Shown here piece by piece: positions 44,662-57,469 of a DNA stretch of 64,000 nucleotides; positions within the stretch are counted from its first letter, which is position 1; every line of letters starts with the position of its first letter. This DNA comes from Blasia pusilla (taxonomy: Eukaryota > Marchantiophyta > Marchantiopsida > Blasiales), in contig CM114272.1 in the NCBI GenBank assembly GCA_050084515.1, positions 42,222,001 to 42,286,000 of the forward strand, written 5' to 3'. The position numbers and the translations under genes are program-made. The notes beneath the pieces are model-generated. The model saw nothing but the letters and a program-made list of their open reading frames with translations, had not been told where the DNA came from and did not search any database.

Positions 44662-47600
44662 ATGGTGAGAGGTACAAAGTTTCGTGACTCATCATTTGGT
44701 ATGTGTTGTGATCATCGGAGAATAAATTTGCCCCCCTTGGAAACTTTCTCTCAATTCTTGAAATCGTTGATTTTGGGTATGGGTCCTAGAAGTCTTCATT
44801 TTCTTACTCATACGCGAGCTTACAACTCTGCACTTCAACTAGTTTCTACTGGAGTGTATGTAAATGAACAAGTTGGTGGCATTGGACACTTTAGGGTCCA
44901 AGGTGGGATCTATCATTATATTGGACCCTTACATCCTGATATCGGGGCTCATCCCCAATTTGCCCAACTGTACATTCATGATACTACAAATGAATTGGAG
45001 AATCATGGAAGGGTTATGTCTGCATCCTTATATCTTAATCTTGACATATTGAAAGGCCTACAAGAGATGCTACACGAATGCAATCCATATGTCAAGATCT
45101 CTCAACATATAGCACATGAAGCAAGCAACATTAATATGCGGATCATCCTAAAGGCAAGTAAGGGAGGTCTTGATGCAAAGCGTTATAATTTACCATGTGC
45201 TTCTGAGGTTGCTGCTCTTTTACTAGGGGATGGAAGTGAGCATGTTAAACGTGATATCGTCGTACGACTACATGGAGGAGGAGTGAGGTGTATATTTGAC
45301 TTGGATGAAGCATATATTTCATTGCACTTTATTTTATTCTTGTCTATGGTGAAGCAAGATGGCATCTCAAAATATCCTTCAGAATATTCCAAGGCCAAGC
45401 AAGATCAAAACATCCCAGAAGATCAAATCATGGTGAGCAGGAAGATATTGAACCTTTTGATGACTTTAGCGATGTGGATAGATGTCATGGAGGACGAAGA
45501 ATGCTACGGCCTTGCAATTTGCATGTTTTCGACTTCAAACGTGAATTGGAGGTGAAGATGATAATCAATTGTTGCGATTTGGTTGACTTACCCAAGAATA
45601 TATGGTTAAACTTTATGCTACTGTGTAGATGCAACGACTATCATGGGTGCGCTTAAATTAGAAGGAGTTGAGGGCTGAATTATATCAAGATGTCAAGGAT
45701 GCCATGCATCGAAATGATGGTGATTATCAAAGGTTTGGAAGACACATTGTATTGCCATCTTCTTTAACTAGGGATCCACATCATATGCATCACTTGTATC
45801 AAGATGCTATCAAGAATGGCAATTATTAGTCATTTGGGGAAACCTGATTACTTTTTGACCATGAGATGCAATCCTAAGTGGGAAGAGATTACCTCTGCCT
45901 TATTACCTAGTCAAAAAGCAGCAGACCGACCACATTTAGTGGTGCAAGTTTTTGATAAGAAAAAAAAGGAGTTGTTACAACTTCTTATCAAAGCTCTTCT
46001 CTGTGCCTACTCTCCTCAAACGTCAATCTTAGTGTTGCGGAAGCGTACGTTTAGTAGGACACGCTCTCGTCGCCAACCTACACCTAAACGCACTCACGTT
46101 AGTATGGCTTTGGATCAAGTGGCCTTCCAACCCACCAGTTCCTCGACTTGGCATCTCATTAAGCTCAACCTTCCTTTGTTCCTAGGTTCCCAACACGGGC
46201 AAGCCTTCTGACTCTTGGGACAGACTTTCTAGTTAGTCCAAGCACCTAAAACGATGTTTGCGTGCCTAGCGGTCCCAACTATCCAACCGACCTCGCATGA
46301 GGCCCCAACCGAGACTCAAAAATATGAGTCGTGAGTTGGAATCCAATAGGGACCTCCGAAATCCACTCTATTGGACTTAGTTCGGGTTTCGAATCCCAAC
46401 GCGAAAATCACGATCCGTTTCGTGCCCTTGAGTCGCCTCGTGGGGCACAAAGTGGGGTTCGAGTCCCAAGCACCCTTGGAGACCTTTCCCCGTACTAGTA
46501 CTTCTGGGGATTCCTGGGGTCCCCCTACCTTCAAGAAGGAGCACCCGGGCCACTCTTTTTGGCCCTCAACCCAACTCCCCATACAGTCGATTCTGGCCCA
46601 TATCTTGGTTTTTTCTTAAGCGTTTGCCAAGATCTTTGGTGCATTGGAACTATCCCTAAATAAGCTTTCCAATTCTATCTTAGTTTTCACAAACGCATCT
46701 CAAGACTAAAAGTTATGGTCAAAAGTATAGTCAAAACTCCAAACGCTAGCCGCGCCTGAAGTCTAATTCTCACCCTTGGCCGCGTCTCCTTCCGAGACTT
46801 ATCTTCCTGAAGTCTGGGTTCTGTGTTTGGTTCCGGTTTCCTAAGTTGTGACCATAAACGCATGAAAAACTTGAAACGCAGCTAACGCTCGGCGCGCTTG
46901 CGTCTCATACTTGTGTTTCTCTAACTCCAAAGCGCAAACCATCCTAGCGTGAGCTTGCTAGAGTTCAGATGTTTTGCTTGGCGCTCGTTTTGTTATGAGG
47001 GTTGCGACACAAATATTGGGTCGAGTCGTAGGATGCATTCATTTGGTGGAATTTCAAAAGAGGGGTCTTTCGCATGTGTATGTACTTATTATATTAGGTC
47101 AAGAGGATAAACCACGTACATCTTCTGATCATGAGCGTATCATTTTCGTTGAAATTCCTAATTAGTCTACCCATCCCAAACTTTACTCTATTATGGCTAA
47201 TTGTATGATTCATGGGCCTTCTGGAGCATTAAATCCAAATGCTCCATGCATGGACAAGGAGACTAAAAAGTGTACAAAAGGCTATCCAAGAGCTTTTGCT
47301 CCCAACACTACAGAGATAGAAGATGGTTACCCAATCTATCGAAGGTAAGGATCTATTGGTCTTGGCGAATCTTCATTTCTTCTTGACCATATAATTTGAC
47401 ATCTTCATTAATTCTTATCTAATGTTTTTGTAGATCGGAGAATGAGAGTGCAATAATTAAGCGCGAGCATTCATTGGATAATCGTTGGGTGATGCCCTAC
47501 AATCCTATGTTGTGCACCCTCTTTGATTGTCATATTAATTTGGAGATCATAAGTAGTGTTTCTACAATCAAGTACTTATATAAGTATGTATATAAGGGAT

Positions 47601-47741
47601 GTGATCCAGTATCATATAAGTTGGGGAAGGATACGCATACATCAACTGCAATTGATGTTGTTGATGAGACAACATCATATCTTGATGCAAGGTACACTCT
47701 TTCTATTTGGGTTCTCTCTTCCATTATGATTTATTTTTAGA
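44662..47741 (+). pseudogene. Helitron Rep (Helitron_like_N) domain
   Basis: Frame 44662-45555 begins MVRGTKFRDSSFGMCCDH and holds RAYNSALQLVSTGVYVNEQ and the GGIYHYIGPLHPD motif of the Helitron N-terminal domain. After stops it continues GKPDYFLTMRCNPKWEEI (about 45837), then an unrelated ~1-kb insertion. It resumes at about 47010 with VEFQKRGLSHVYVLI, where the HUH motif (usual PHAHI) has become SHVYV. An intron follows at about 47346-47432, then SVSTIKYLYKYVYKG, which keeps both catalytic tyrosines. Family knowledge: Rep nicks and joins DNA ends. With one His of HUH lost and the domain interrupted, it cannot work. Confidence 0.85.
45985..46990. mobile_element. ~1-kb unidentified insertion within the Rep domain
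   Basis: The Rep sequence stops at KKKKELLQ near 45980 and resumes at GRVVGCIHLVEFQKRG near 47010; homologous Helitron proteins have only about 10 residues between. The insert is GC-richer than its host, with many CGC and AACGC motifs and no coding domain. It could be a solo LTR or non-autonomous transposon. Clear termini and TSD were not found. Confidence 0.6.
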
Positions 47742-47789
47742 GTTCACACATCTTACTTCAATATTTGGAATTTTTTCTCCAAATATATA

Positions 47790-50523
47790 TCTTCTTTGGA
47801 GGCGTGTTGGAGACTCTTCAAATTTAGTCTACATGCAGAACATCCAAGTATTGTGCGATTAGCAGTTCATCGTCTTGAGCAACAAGAAGTTGATGCTCCT
47901 CAAGAAGTTTTGCAAAAAAATAGAGAGACATTCCTAACTCAATGGTTTGCAACGAATTCATCTGATCCTATTGCGCGAAAATATCTATATATTGATTTTC
48001 AGTTGTATTATCGGTGTAGTAATAAAAAATGGATTTGTTGGATACAAAAATAAATATTATGGTCATCCTATTAGTCGCTTATACCTTACTCATCCGGGGT
48101 TTATACTCTAATCTCATATGTCTTCTTTTTGTCTACTTACTATAGGATTACAATTTACACATGATGGATTTGTTGTGGAAGAGAATACTAATTTATTTGA
48201 CTTCTTTATAGGTGAAGGGGAACTTCATTGGTTGAGATTAATCCTCCCTCATGTTCGAGGAGCAACTACATATAAATCTTTGAGAATTGTTAATGGAATA
48301 TTGTGTTCTACATTTAAGGAGGTTGCTATCCAATTGGGACTTCTTCAGGATGTTAGGGAAGTGTTTTGTTGCTTTGAAAAAGCTTCTATGATCCGTACAG
48401 GTTCTTCACTACGCCGTTTGTTTGCAATCATTTTAGCTTACAACACTCTTTCTCAACCTGCTACACTATGGAATCAATTATTGGTTCCTCTAATAGAAGA
48501 TTTCTTATATGAACGACATTAGGTTAGTCCTACTTTCTACCACTCCTTACACCATTCCTTCCTTCTTTGTATTTTCTTCTATTGGGCGTGAAGCAAACTA
48601 AGCATGATTTTTACATAGGTTTAAATTTTCCCTTGCAAAAAACAGGAATTCCTTATCTTCCTTTTGATGATGCCATCATTAATAATGCATTTTTGGAAGT
48701 GCACTATTATTTGCAAGATCAAGGAAAAAGATTATCTGATTTTCTAGACATTCCTCAAGCCAATTTCAACAGCATTCACTCAGGTTCATACTTCGAGGAA
48801 CAAGAGCTAGTTTATGATATCGACGAGTTGTATGAACAAGTACAACTGGGAGAAGCATCTTTGAATGAAGGACAACGTGTTATTTGGGATGCTATTCATG
48901 ATGAACTTGATCAAATATATGCAAATGCTCCACCATCTCCAAGAATATTTTTCATTGATGCACCAAGTAGAACAGGAAAGACATTTCTATACAATCTTCT
49001 CCTTGCTATTGTAAGGAGTGCGGGCAATATAGCTTAGGCCGTAGCATCTTCCGGAATAGCTGCTCTATTGTTAGACGGAAGACGTACTACACATTCATGC
49101 TTCAAGATCCCCATCAATCTTCATGAGAGCTCTACTTGCAAGTAAGTGCCTTATACATTTAATGTTCAATTAGAATTCAATCAGTATTTACTATACACAT
49201 AGTTGAGACCGTGAAGTATTACACTTTCTAATATATTTTCATGTATCATTTATAGTTTATCTGTCAATAGTGATGGAGCGCGCCTTATACGTGATGCAAT
49301 GCTCATTATATTGGATGAAGCACTTATGGCTCATCGTCATGCATTTGAGGAATTGAACCGCACTTTACAAGATATCATGGCAGTGGTCTTCGATGATCGA
49401 TGACAAATACCATTCGGCGACAAACTCATAATATTTGGTGGTGACTTTCGTCAAGTTTTGCCTGTGGTTCGTCATGGAGATCGTACAAAAACAATTAAAG
49501 CCACTATAAAGTGATCATCTCTATGGTCTTGTGTAAAGGTGATGAAATTGACGACAAACATGTGAGTTTAAAGGTTGGAAGGTCATTTGCGTGCTGAACA
49601 ACAAGTTTTTTCTCATTGGTTATTAGAGGTGGGAGAGGGTCGTGCACCTTTACAAATTCATGTGGGAGAAGACTATATAAGACTACCGCCTGGAATGGTT
49701 TCTAAGAGTAATAAAATATGCGATCTTGTTCATATTATCTATGGAATATCTCAGAACCGATTCCAAGATATTTACTTCTTGAGAGATACAACTATTTTGA
49801 CACAAAGGAAAAGAGATGTTGATGAGATAAATGCAAATGTCATGTCACAATTTCCTGGAGAGGTAAAACTTATTTTCCATCGATTCTTTAAGAATGAACT
49901 TTGATTATGTACTTTTGAATAGAAATTTAAATTTATTTTGATCTAGTTAAATTGTTATTTATTGGTACAGAAACATATATACCTCAGTGTGGATTCTAAT
50001 TCGAATGAGGAGAGAAGCCATATATATCCAACTAAATTTTTGAACACATTTGGACCACCACCACATCGTTTGTTTTTCGAAGATTGGCGCACCTATCATG
50101 TTGTTACAAAACATGAATGGATCTCAGGGTTTAGATGGGACAAATGGGACAAGATTGGTAATTCATGGATTCATGCAACATTGTATAGATAGTGAAATCA
50201 TCACCAGGAAGAATATTGGAGATCGATTTTTTATTCCATGTATCTGATTGATTGCATCCGATTTCGGTTTGCAATTTGGTCTATGTAGATTTCAATTCCC
50301 TATTCGTCCACCTTTTGCAATGACTATTAATAAATCTCAAGGTCAAACTCTAGAAAAGGTAGGAATTTATTTGCCAAATCCCGTTTTCTCTCATGGTCAA
50401 TTATATGTAGCATTATCTAGGGTAGGAAAGAAGAGATCTATCCACATTACGATTGGTAATGATGAACATTCAAAGGAGGAAGATCACTATACACGAAATG
50501 TAGTATATAAAGAAATATTTTAA
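47790..50523 (+). pseudogene. Helitron linker and Pif1-like DNA helicase
   Basis: Starts with an ACWRLFKFSLHAEHPSIVRL segment and RKYLYIDFQLYY. Then come RLILPHVRGATTYKSL at about 48232, FAIILAYNTL, LQDQGKRLSDFLDIPQAN, Walker A APSRTGKTFLYN at about 48960, AVASSGIAALLLDGRRTTHS, a 114-bp intron (49142-49255), Walker B LIILDEALMAHR at about 49308, FGGDFRQVLPVVRHGDR, QRKRDVDEINANV, a second intron (about 49862-49971), PPPHRL, and finally FAMTINKSQGQTLEKVG and HGQLYVALSRVG near 50320-50420. Stops and one frameshift near 50075 break the frame. It supplied DNA unwinding for Helitron transposition. The lost second Walker A glycine (PSRTGKT) also argues for inactivity. Confidence 0.9.
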
Positions 50524-50610
50524 TAAAATATAATTATTTTTAATTTTCACACCTAAATGTGTGTATATGATTCCCTTTTGCATGTGTGCATATTTATGTA
50601 GCAACCCTCT

Positions 50611-50642
50611 TACATCCGTGCATCGCACGTGTACCTTACTAA
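50611..50642 (+). other. Helitron 3' terminal hairpin and CTAA end
   Basis: Stem CGTGC/GCACG with loop ATC, then TGTACCTTACTAA and a T. The same hairpin and tail (GTGCATCGCAC...GTACCTTACTAG) is found on the minus strand at 60045-60072. Confidence 0.8.
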
Positions 50643-51401
50643 TCTATATTTATTAGAGGCCGTCTACTCTATTTCTACATGGATTAGAGTATATGAAGCC
50701 TATGAATGGTTGCACATAAATGGAAAAGGCTATTCCTATGATGGACATGGATTGCAAGAGGTGGGGCTTGCACTTATTGCTAGTGGTGGGAGTCAAGACA
50801 AAGCAAGAAGGGTGTGGAGTAGATGTGAAAAATGATGTAGATTTTGTAACAATTTGTATGCACAAAAAACATTGCCAGGGATATCAATTTTAAATGCATT
50901 CAGAGAGGTAAGTTGTCTATGTATGCCCTTTGACTTGATGATGCAACTGTTAGGAGTTGTACCATAATCACAAATAATGACTTTGTCATAGCTTTTCTAT
51001 GATATCCAAAAACCAGGTTTTTGAGCGCAAAAAGTCATAAGATATGACTATGCTACCATTGTGGGATAACCCTAGAGAGGTTAAAATTAAAGTAGATGCC
51101 CTCAATAATTGTGGTGCAATTCTTGATATTTGCAAGAACCTCATTCATTCCTTCTTATGTAACAATTGAGATGAGGGTTGGAGGAGTGAGGTGATGATTC
51201 AATACAAAATGGTGAACATTCTTTTTGGCAATTACGAAAAGATATAATGAGTAAGTAGCCAAAGGTTGCCACAAAAGGAAAGAAAAATAGAGATAAAATT
51301 TCTCCCCATATAATTGGCTTATTTAATTCCTTCGCGCTTATTGCATCGGCTATGGAACCTTTTGCATGGATAGCTTGGAATACAAACTCAAAGAGTGTGG
51401 G
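50643..51401. other. Unassigned sequence
   Basis: No recognised gene. Some TGACT/AGTCAT motifs at 50940-51050 recall CACTA subterminal repeats, but no terminus is visible. Confidence 0.45.
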
Positions 51402-51409
51402 ATCGGCAA

Positions 51410-51707
51410 CAAGGTTGCACGTGGACAAAGTCCGTGTCCGTGGACTTATGTCCGTCCTATGGAAGGACTTGTCCATATGAGCCCTACCTTTCCCTTTTTT
51501 CTCATTCCCCTTACTTCCCTTCGTGTTCCATACTCCCCCATTTCTTCCTCCCTCCACCTCCACTCCCTCCTCTCATCCTTGCCTTGCCTTCCATCATGGA
51601 CTAAAATTATGGGTCCCACCTCTTGGAACTCATGTCCATGGACATGTCCAGACTTGTCCGTCCATGTCCGTCTTAAGGAAGGACTTGTACGTTTTTGTGC
51701 AACCATG
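51410..51707. mobile_element. hAT-type MITE, copy 2, with perfect 8-bp TSD
   Basis: A 298-bp element with terminal inverted repeats CAAGGTTGCAC and the complement of GTGCAACCATG (one mismatch in 11). It is flanked by exact 8-bp duplications ATCGGCAA (51402-51409 and 51708-51715). The 8-bp TSD and CA-start terminus identify the hAT superfamily. It is non-coding, so an autonomous hAT elsewhere must have moved it. It is homologous over its length to 21850-22139. Confidence 0.92.
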
Positions 51708-51715
51708 ATCGGCAA

Positions 51716-54374
51716 TAATTGGTGGACCCACTACAACTCCCCAAAAAATGCAAAATTACCATCTTGTGACAAAAATGGATAGACTTGACAGTGAGAGGTT
51801 TCTTACCTATGTTGTTGAATGAAGAACATGTAATTGCTCCAATCCCATGATGTACCATGAAATATGAGCCAAACATCCTATTTACGGCCCTTGCAAGTTT
51901 CTTTCCTTGGTCATCTAGCCTATCCACCTGTCCTGCACACATATTTGAGAATTATTATTATCTCCCCATCCCTCTCAAAGGTCCGCATGATGGTTCTTCG
52001 AATCTTCTCTAATCATGTCAATGATATTATGACTAGACTTTTTTTCCTTCCTATGCACACAAAGAAAACTAGTCGGCAACTCATGCCATGCATGGAGTAA
52101 AGAGATCAATCATGTTACACACATAATTTATTTTTTGCTGTTCGTAGAAGAATGAAACATTTTCTTGTTGTCAATAGGATAAGAAATATTTTCTTGTTGC
52201 CTGACTACCACATGGGTATTTGCAAATCAAGGGCGGCACTCTCTCATAATAATATGGATAACTTTCCCACACACAACTAGCAAGCATGAAGAAATCCAAA
52301 TGACTTACTCTACCTGGAAAAGAAGCTTGGCATCTTAACCTAGTCCTACGTTGAGATGATATGGATCGACAAAATCCGATGCAGCACCGGAAAGCTTTCC
52401 ACACCAGGAAACTTGAGGCATACCAGGAAACTACCGACAGTCACTGATTCCGGTCCATGAATTTTCAGATCTGAGTTTGAAATTGCAAGAGTTTACGAAG
52501 AAATCCCTCATTACGGCCCCAACCGGTTCTCATTATTTTTTTCTGGCCATCTAAGTATCCACGTGTCTCAAAGGAAAGGGCCGCACCCGTTAAAAATCCT
52601 ACACTTTAGATTCTTTATCTGAATTTTCTAAATTTTGTGGGCCCGCTTTACAAAGAAGTAGCCGACCCTCCTTTCCATATCGTAGATGCGCACTTTTGGA
52701 ACCAACATTCAATGATTCTTCTGAACTGGAAATTAGTGGGAAGAAATGATGTGATTGAACGTATTCCAAAGCCAAGCATAAACGTGGAGAGGGATGCCCT
52801 AATCTCCATCTAAACCTTAACGGGGAAAGATCAGATCCACCGAGTAAAGTCCATAGTCGGGGCCGCGTTGGAGTTGTTGCCAGGAGGCTGTGGGACTACT
52901 TCCGGGAAGCTTCTTTAAAGCCCTAGTGGATGGATAATGGATCCGGAGGGATTTGGAACCTTGAATTGCCTAGGACAGGACAGAAGTAAAGTTGCATGCT
53001 TAAGTTTGAACGCGTTCGTGTGTGCCTGCCCAGGAGACTTTTCTTTGTCGTGGAGCTACGTGGAGTGGAGTCGCAACCCATAAAAGCTCCGTGTGGACCA
53101 GTGCTCGGCAAGGATTTTGACGCATACCGGTACTTTTCCGAGAGAAAGATCAAGGTAATCGGCAATTTCACCATGGTAGCCGGTTTTTTTAAAATTTAAC
53201 AAAGAAAATCTACTTTTCACGTCGGAAAATTTCCTAAAGCTTCAGACTTGAATCGGAAATCACTCATTCTCAACCGGCTGCTTTTACAAAGAATGCCGGT
53301 TCTTTCCGAGCATTGGTGTGGACCCGCAAGAGCGTAAGCACGGTGTTGCCGAAAGATGAGAACAATGAATGCATGCGGGTGGGGCATGTGCGAGCTTTAC
53401 AAAGAGTAAGTGCTGATCTTCTCTCTTCCCAACTGTACGTACTGCAATTCACCTCCCGGAAGGCCGGAAGAGAACTTGCGAATTCGCTATCTCCCTGCCA
53501 GCTTACCCTCCGCTGCCTCCATAAATTGCAATCATGGTGAGGGGCTTGCGCAGCGGAGCGCATTTCACCTGACATTGATTCATTATGTTTATGTCTGTAG
53601 AGATCGACCCAGTTCTCTGCAGAACGATGTGCAGATGTTCGGCACGCTCATCACCATAACCATAATGAGGTTAATGAACTTGTTGTAATTAAAGCAACGA
53701 ACCTATTTTACAGTCAGAACTGCGGAACCGGACCCGTACCTTCTTGCTAACATGATCGCTTCCTCATCTTCCGGAGCGCAGTGTTTGAATCTGGAGGTGG
53801 CTTTCGACAGAAATTATGACCATTACGTGGTGATTTCGGCTCATGGTTTTGCATTCCGCGAACAGAAGAACAGAGTTCATGACAATTTCAGAAATCCGAC
53901 CTGCGCTTTCGGACCTGGTCGTGAATAGTTTACATGCAGACGCTGATAATTTGTCCATTTAGACTGTTCCCCGATTTGGTACTCTCTCTTCCATCCGGAT
54001 GGAAGAAGGCTTCATAGGAGAGAGCATTCCCTACTTAATCACCGGCGAGATATTTGCCTGCTAAATATCGACGTATCTTTGCTCAGCTGCGGAGTATGAC
54101 GAATTCCCAAACATAAAACCTATCCATTGTGTGTCCTTTAACGTGTTTACACAATTTTTGGCACGAAAGAAAAATGTCGTCACAGCTACTGTAATAATCA
54201 GAACTCAGAGAGTCGGAACTGAAACATACAATTTTACATTTCCCAAGTAGGTTACACTGGAACGCACCTACGGATTAATGTCTTGAATTTTTTTCAATTC
54301 AATAGACTGGTACATTCTGAAAGCTAGTTGCCCCAATACTGTTAGGCTTTGCTAACTCTAACCGAACGCCCCGT
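51716..54374. other. Unassigned intergenic sequence
   Basis: Short open frames occur on both strands, none with a recognised domain. From about 52780 on the base composition is more balanced and less repeat-like, so it may hold unrecognised host sequence such as regulatory DNA or an untranslated exon. Confidence 0.45.
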
Positions 54375-54963
54375 CTACAGTTCGGTGTAATAGTTCTCTA
54401 ATGTACAGTTAAAATTCCCGGACCGGCGGAGTATAGCTTGATACCAGAACTCAAGTGCGGCGTCAGATCTTACAAGATTGGAAACAATATGTTCAGTGCA
54501 GTAACTTTGCAGTTGTTTGATCTGTGAATGCGCGCACAATATCCTGAAACAAAAATGTACCACTCGGTTGATCTGCAGACTGTCACAAAGATCCTGGCAA
54601 AAACTTGGAACCGGAGTTCTCATGAAATTGGCGAGCTCGTGAAGGAACGCTCGTGCTTTGGAGTTGAAACTATGAAATGCCCCTCTAGCTGCTGCTCTTG
54701 GAGGAGCCGAACGGCATCCGCTCGCGTACTCCGAAATGAAATGTTCCAGGCACGGAGAGGAAGAGGTGGTAAATGATGATGCTTGCAGCGATGGCCAAGA
54801 ACTGGTGATGATACTGCGGCCGAGTCTGAAGTCTAAGAAGAGATCCGGAGGAAAAGCCAATTCCACTTCATCGCATTAATCTGGCCATCGGGGAGTGCAG
54901 GCGTTGGTAGTATATCCAGAGCTTCTGAATCTTCCGTAGGGCTGATCCATGTACTTCGTCTAA
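54375..54963 (-). other. Likely 3' UTR or flank of the HMA gene
   Basis: Directly downstream of the HMA stop on the minus strand. A 163-codon open frame (54375-54866) overlaps it but shows no known domain and may be chance. Confidence 0.35.
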
Positions 54964-55601
54964 CTAGTTGATCCACAGCTCTGCTCCCTTCTGTACCTTC
55001 CGGACGGTTTTCAGAACCTCAGCCGCTTTTACATGTCCTGTCACCGTCACTTTCTGTCTTATGATGTCTATGCTCACCAACTTCACACCTGTAAGCACAG
55101 CCGCACGCTATCATCAGAACACAGCCGCACGGCAGGAAGGGTCTTTCGTTTTTGATGAAACCAAAGAAAATCGCAGCACATGCCACTTCTACAAGTCTGA
55201 ACCTTGTCCACCTTCGTAAGGGACTTCATCGTAACTGCATGCTGGAAGATTGAAACTTAGAAAAGAATTATATATACCTTCCATTTGCAGCAACTTGCAC
55301 TTCAGCTTCTCCAGTCCGCTATCCGAACGAAGAGAAACCTTCAGTTCAACCGTAGCCTGAGAAGAGAAAAGATGTGCCAGAGTTAGACTGGAGGTTGTCA
55401 CCTGAGTGTGAGGAGATGAGACTCTATATTGTACACACAGACAACTTCAATGGCAATAGAAACAAATTCCAAAGGTCCGGATCCATTATATAGAGGAAGT
55501 AGATACATCAGGACTCAAAATTCAATTCAACCTACCGGATATCCTATCCGCGAGTCCTGCAATAGAAGACGAGATGGTTGCTTGCTGGAGCTTGAAGCCA
55601 T
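54964..55601 (-). CDS. Small HMA-domain (HIPP-like) protein lacking the CxxC metal site
   Basis: Three minus-strand exons, 55536-55601, 55278-55356 and 54964-55088, joined at GT-AG sites in matching phase, encode 89 residues. Exon 1 begins MASSSSKQPSRLLL. Exons 2-3 form a heavy-metal-associated fold: ATVELKVSLRSD, then LEKLKCKLLQMEGVKLVSID, then QKVTVTGHVKAAEVLKTVRK and the ending KGAELWIN. The pattern of beta-alpha-beta units and the VTVTG and AELW motifs match plant HMA proteins. The metal-binding M-x-C-x2-C loop is replaced by SLRSDSG, so metal binding through that site is unlikely. No C-terminal isoprenylation CaaX box follows. Upstream exons may have been missed. Such degenerate HMA proteins exist in plants; function unknown. 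Confidence 0.72.
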
Positions 55602-57469
55602 GACGGGGAAACGATGCTCGTTAATGAGCTGCAATGGCAAAAACCAACGACGGATTGTCAGCTTGGTCCAGAAATTGGGCACGTTCGATCACGAAGGTGA
55701 TCAGATTTCCAAACCTAATAGAAAGACATCTCACACTCAAGAAAGCGAAGCCTCAATGACATGTGCTTCAACCCTGGCTGACGCTGCAGGTGGGAACACG
55801 CACGAGAGGTAATGACAATGGAACGAAAATCTACGAGACAGGACTGCAGACCTTGGAGTATGGCCCTGGCATTCTGGGGGCACGAGACCGGAGACGACAC
55901 CTAAATCAAGGCGGATCTCGACCAATCCACTGCTACTATAAAATGTATGAAAATATTTGTGCAATTTTTTGTAGCTTCGCGCAGTTCGATTTTCAGAGTA
56001 GAGTAATTTCCAACGAGCGAAGTGCTAGTGACCCGTCGGAATCCTTGTGGACCGTCGGAATCCTTGTGGAGAAATGAAGTTCTGATCGAGAGAAATTGAT
56101 AGAACGCTTGGATCGGTCACAGGAGTTCCCGGATGATAGTAGAAACAGAGAAGCTTACTTGCTACAAATGTGTCGTGACAGACGATTCGCGCCGGGTTAT
56201 AGTCTCGCACGCAGCCCACACTTCTCCAGCCAGCGGAAGAATGGGGATGCTGAACGGTGGCCCCACTCTCCTTCCTGCCTCCTACCCGGTAGGCACCGGC
56301 CAGTCCTTTCGCTGTTGGTTTGTGCCGTCTATCTATGCGCACCTGCCTTCAAAGTGGTCAAATCCACGTCTACGCGGTGATGATAAATGGAGCGGACTCC
56401 ATATAAAGTATAGTTTGCTTGCGCGGCACAGAGTGGGACAAGGAACTCCCGCGTCTCGACCGGTCACCTCGTCGTCACGACTGTGCCCCGTCCTCCTGCC
56501 ATACACGAAACTACGCCTACCGACAGGTGCTATATACACGTACCACTGGGTACAGGAGCTTCAGGAAGCCTTGTGCAGAGTAGTCGCGTCCTGGAGACCA
56601 CAACCGATACTCTTAAAGCGGACTTCTCCCTCAATTGCGAGTGCCGACGGCCGACCGGATGCAAGACATGTACTACTACGCTACTGGATTGGCTTGGTCT
56701 CCTCTACATATCCATGTACAGGTGGTAGGAGTAGACAACCTATTATAGGCGGCCCTAGCCTGCTTGGCGCTGAGCTGAGTGCAACCTTGCGACGGCAGCT
56801 TCCGCGATGTTGCGGTGGCAGCGAGGCGCCAATGAATTGGAGAGATCCAGAGAATCGGGGGAGTGGATTCACAAGAAAAAGGCTAGGGGGGGGTCGATCA
56901 TGATATGAGCTACGGGGGACATAAATGGACGAGCGCTGCGTAAGAAAGGGCGGGGAGTCATACTTTTGCAAGTTCCCGGAGGGTGGCGTTCGTGTAACTG
57001 ATCAATGACGCCTTATAAAGAAGCCTTTGGGGACTCGACTGTTTCCTTGCTCACGCGGATCCCGCAGCAACATGGATACAACTCCTCTGCTTTTCCACCG
57101 CCATTCACGCTACGCACACCCCTCACGCATCGGGAGCCTAGATGAATTGCCACTTTCTCCTGTCCGCTTGGATAGACCGGTATCTTTAGATTCTCCGCCC
57201 GCTGTGACCCTCAACCGACACAACCCAAATTCAGGCGGTGGTCCGACTTATTTACTATTGTTTTCCTTCGTCGTCTTTCGGGACGGGCGGGCCCTCAGCC
57301 CCTCTGCGTTCCAGGCTCGTTCCATCTTCTCTTTGCCACTCCCGATCAGAGTGGACTTTTCAAGATCTCTCTCAGATTTTCTCCATAATCCGTATTTCAT
57401 GATTCACGATCTTGTGGGTTCTTTGACTTTCGTATTTCATCCATGTTGCATCCTACCGCAGTTCCTGAC
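55602..57469. other. Upstream region of the HMA gene, no recognised gene
   Basis: GC-balanced, with several mid-size open frames in both directions (for example 56133-56903 and 57027-57476 plus) but no known motif. The frame at 57027 could use an ATG at 57072 (MDTTPLLFHRHSRYAHP), which looks like a plausible N-terminus but has no known domain. Confidence 0.4.

Larger units (their letters stand above)
42596..50642 (+). mobile_element. Helitron carrying Rep and helicase genes, 3' end at 50642
   Basis: A multi-exon Rep/helicase gene is followed by a typical Helitron 3' end: a GC hairpin (CGTGC 50617-50621, GCACG 50625-50629), nine bases, then CTAA at 50639-50642 and a host T. The 5' end is not determined. 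Family knowledge: Helitrons move by rolling-circle replication using a HUH-type Rep and a Pif1-like helicase. Stops, a changed HUH motif and an insertion show the copy is dead. Fragments of related copies occur at 5985-8400 and 38130-38535. Confidence 0.88.

Noticed and set aside
50940-51060. AGTCAT motifs as a further CACTA end
   Set aside because: Too few motifs and no CACTA/TAGTG terminus nearby.
52996-53199. Frame with KIKVIGNFTM reminiscent of an HMA beta strand near the HMA gene
   Set aside because: No helix, no AELW ending and no neighbouring exon of the fold; similarity too short.
54375-54866. 163-codon minus-strand frame as a separate gene
   Set aside because: It directly follows the HMA stop on the same strand and shows no domain; 3' UTR or chance is more likely.
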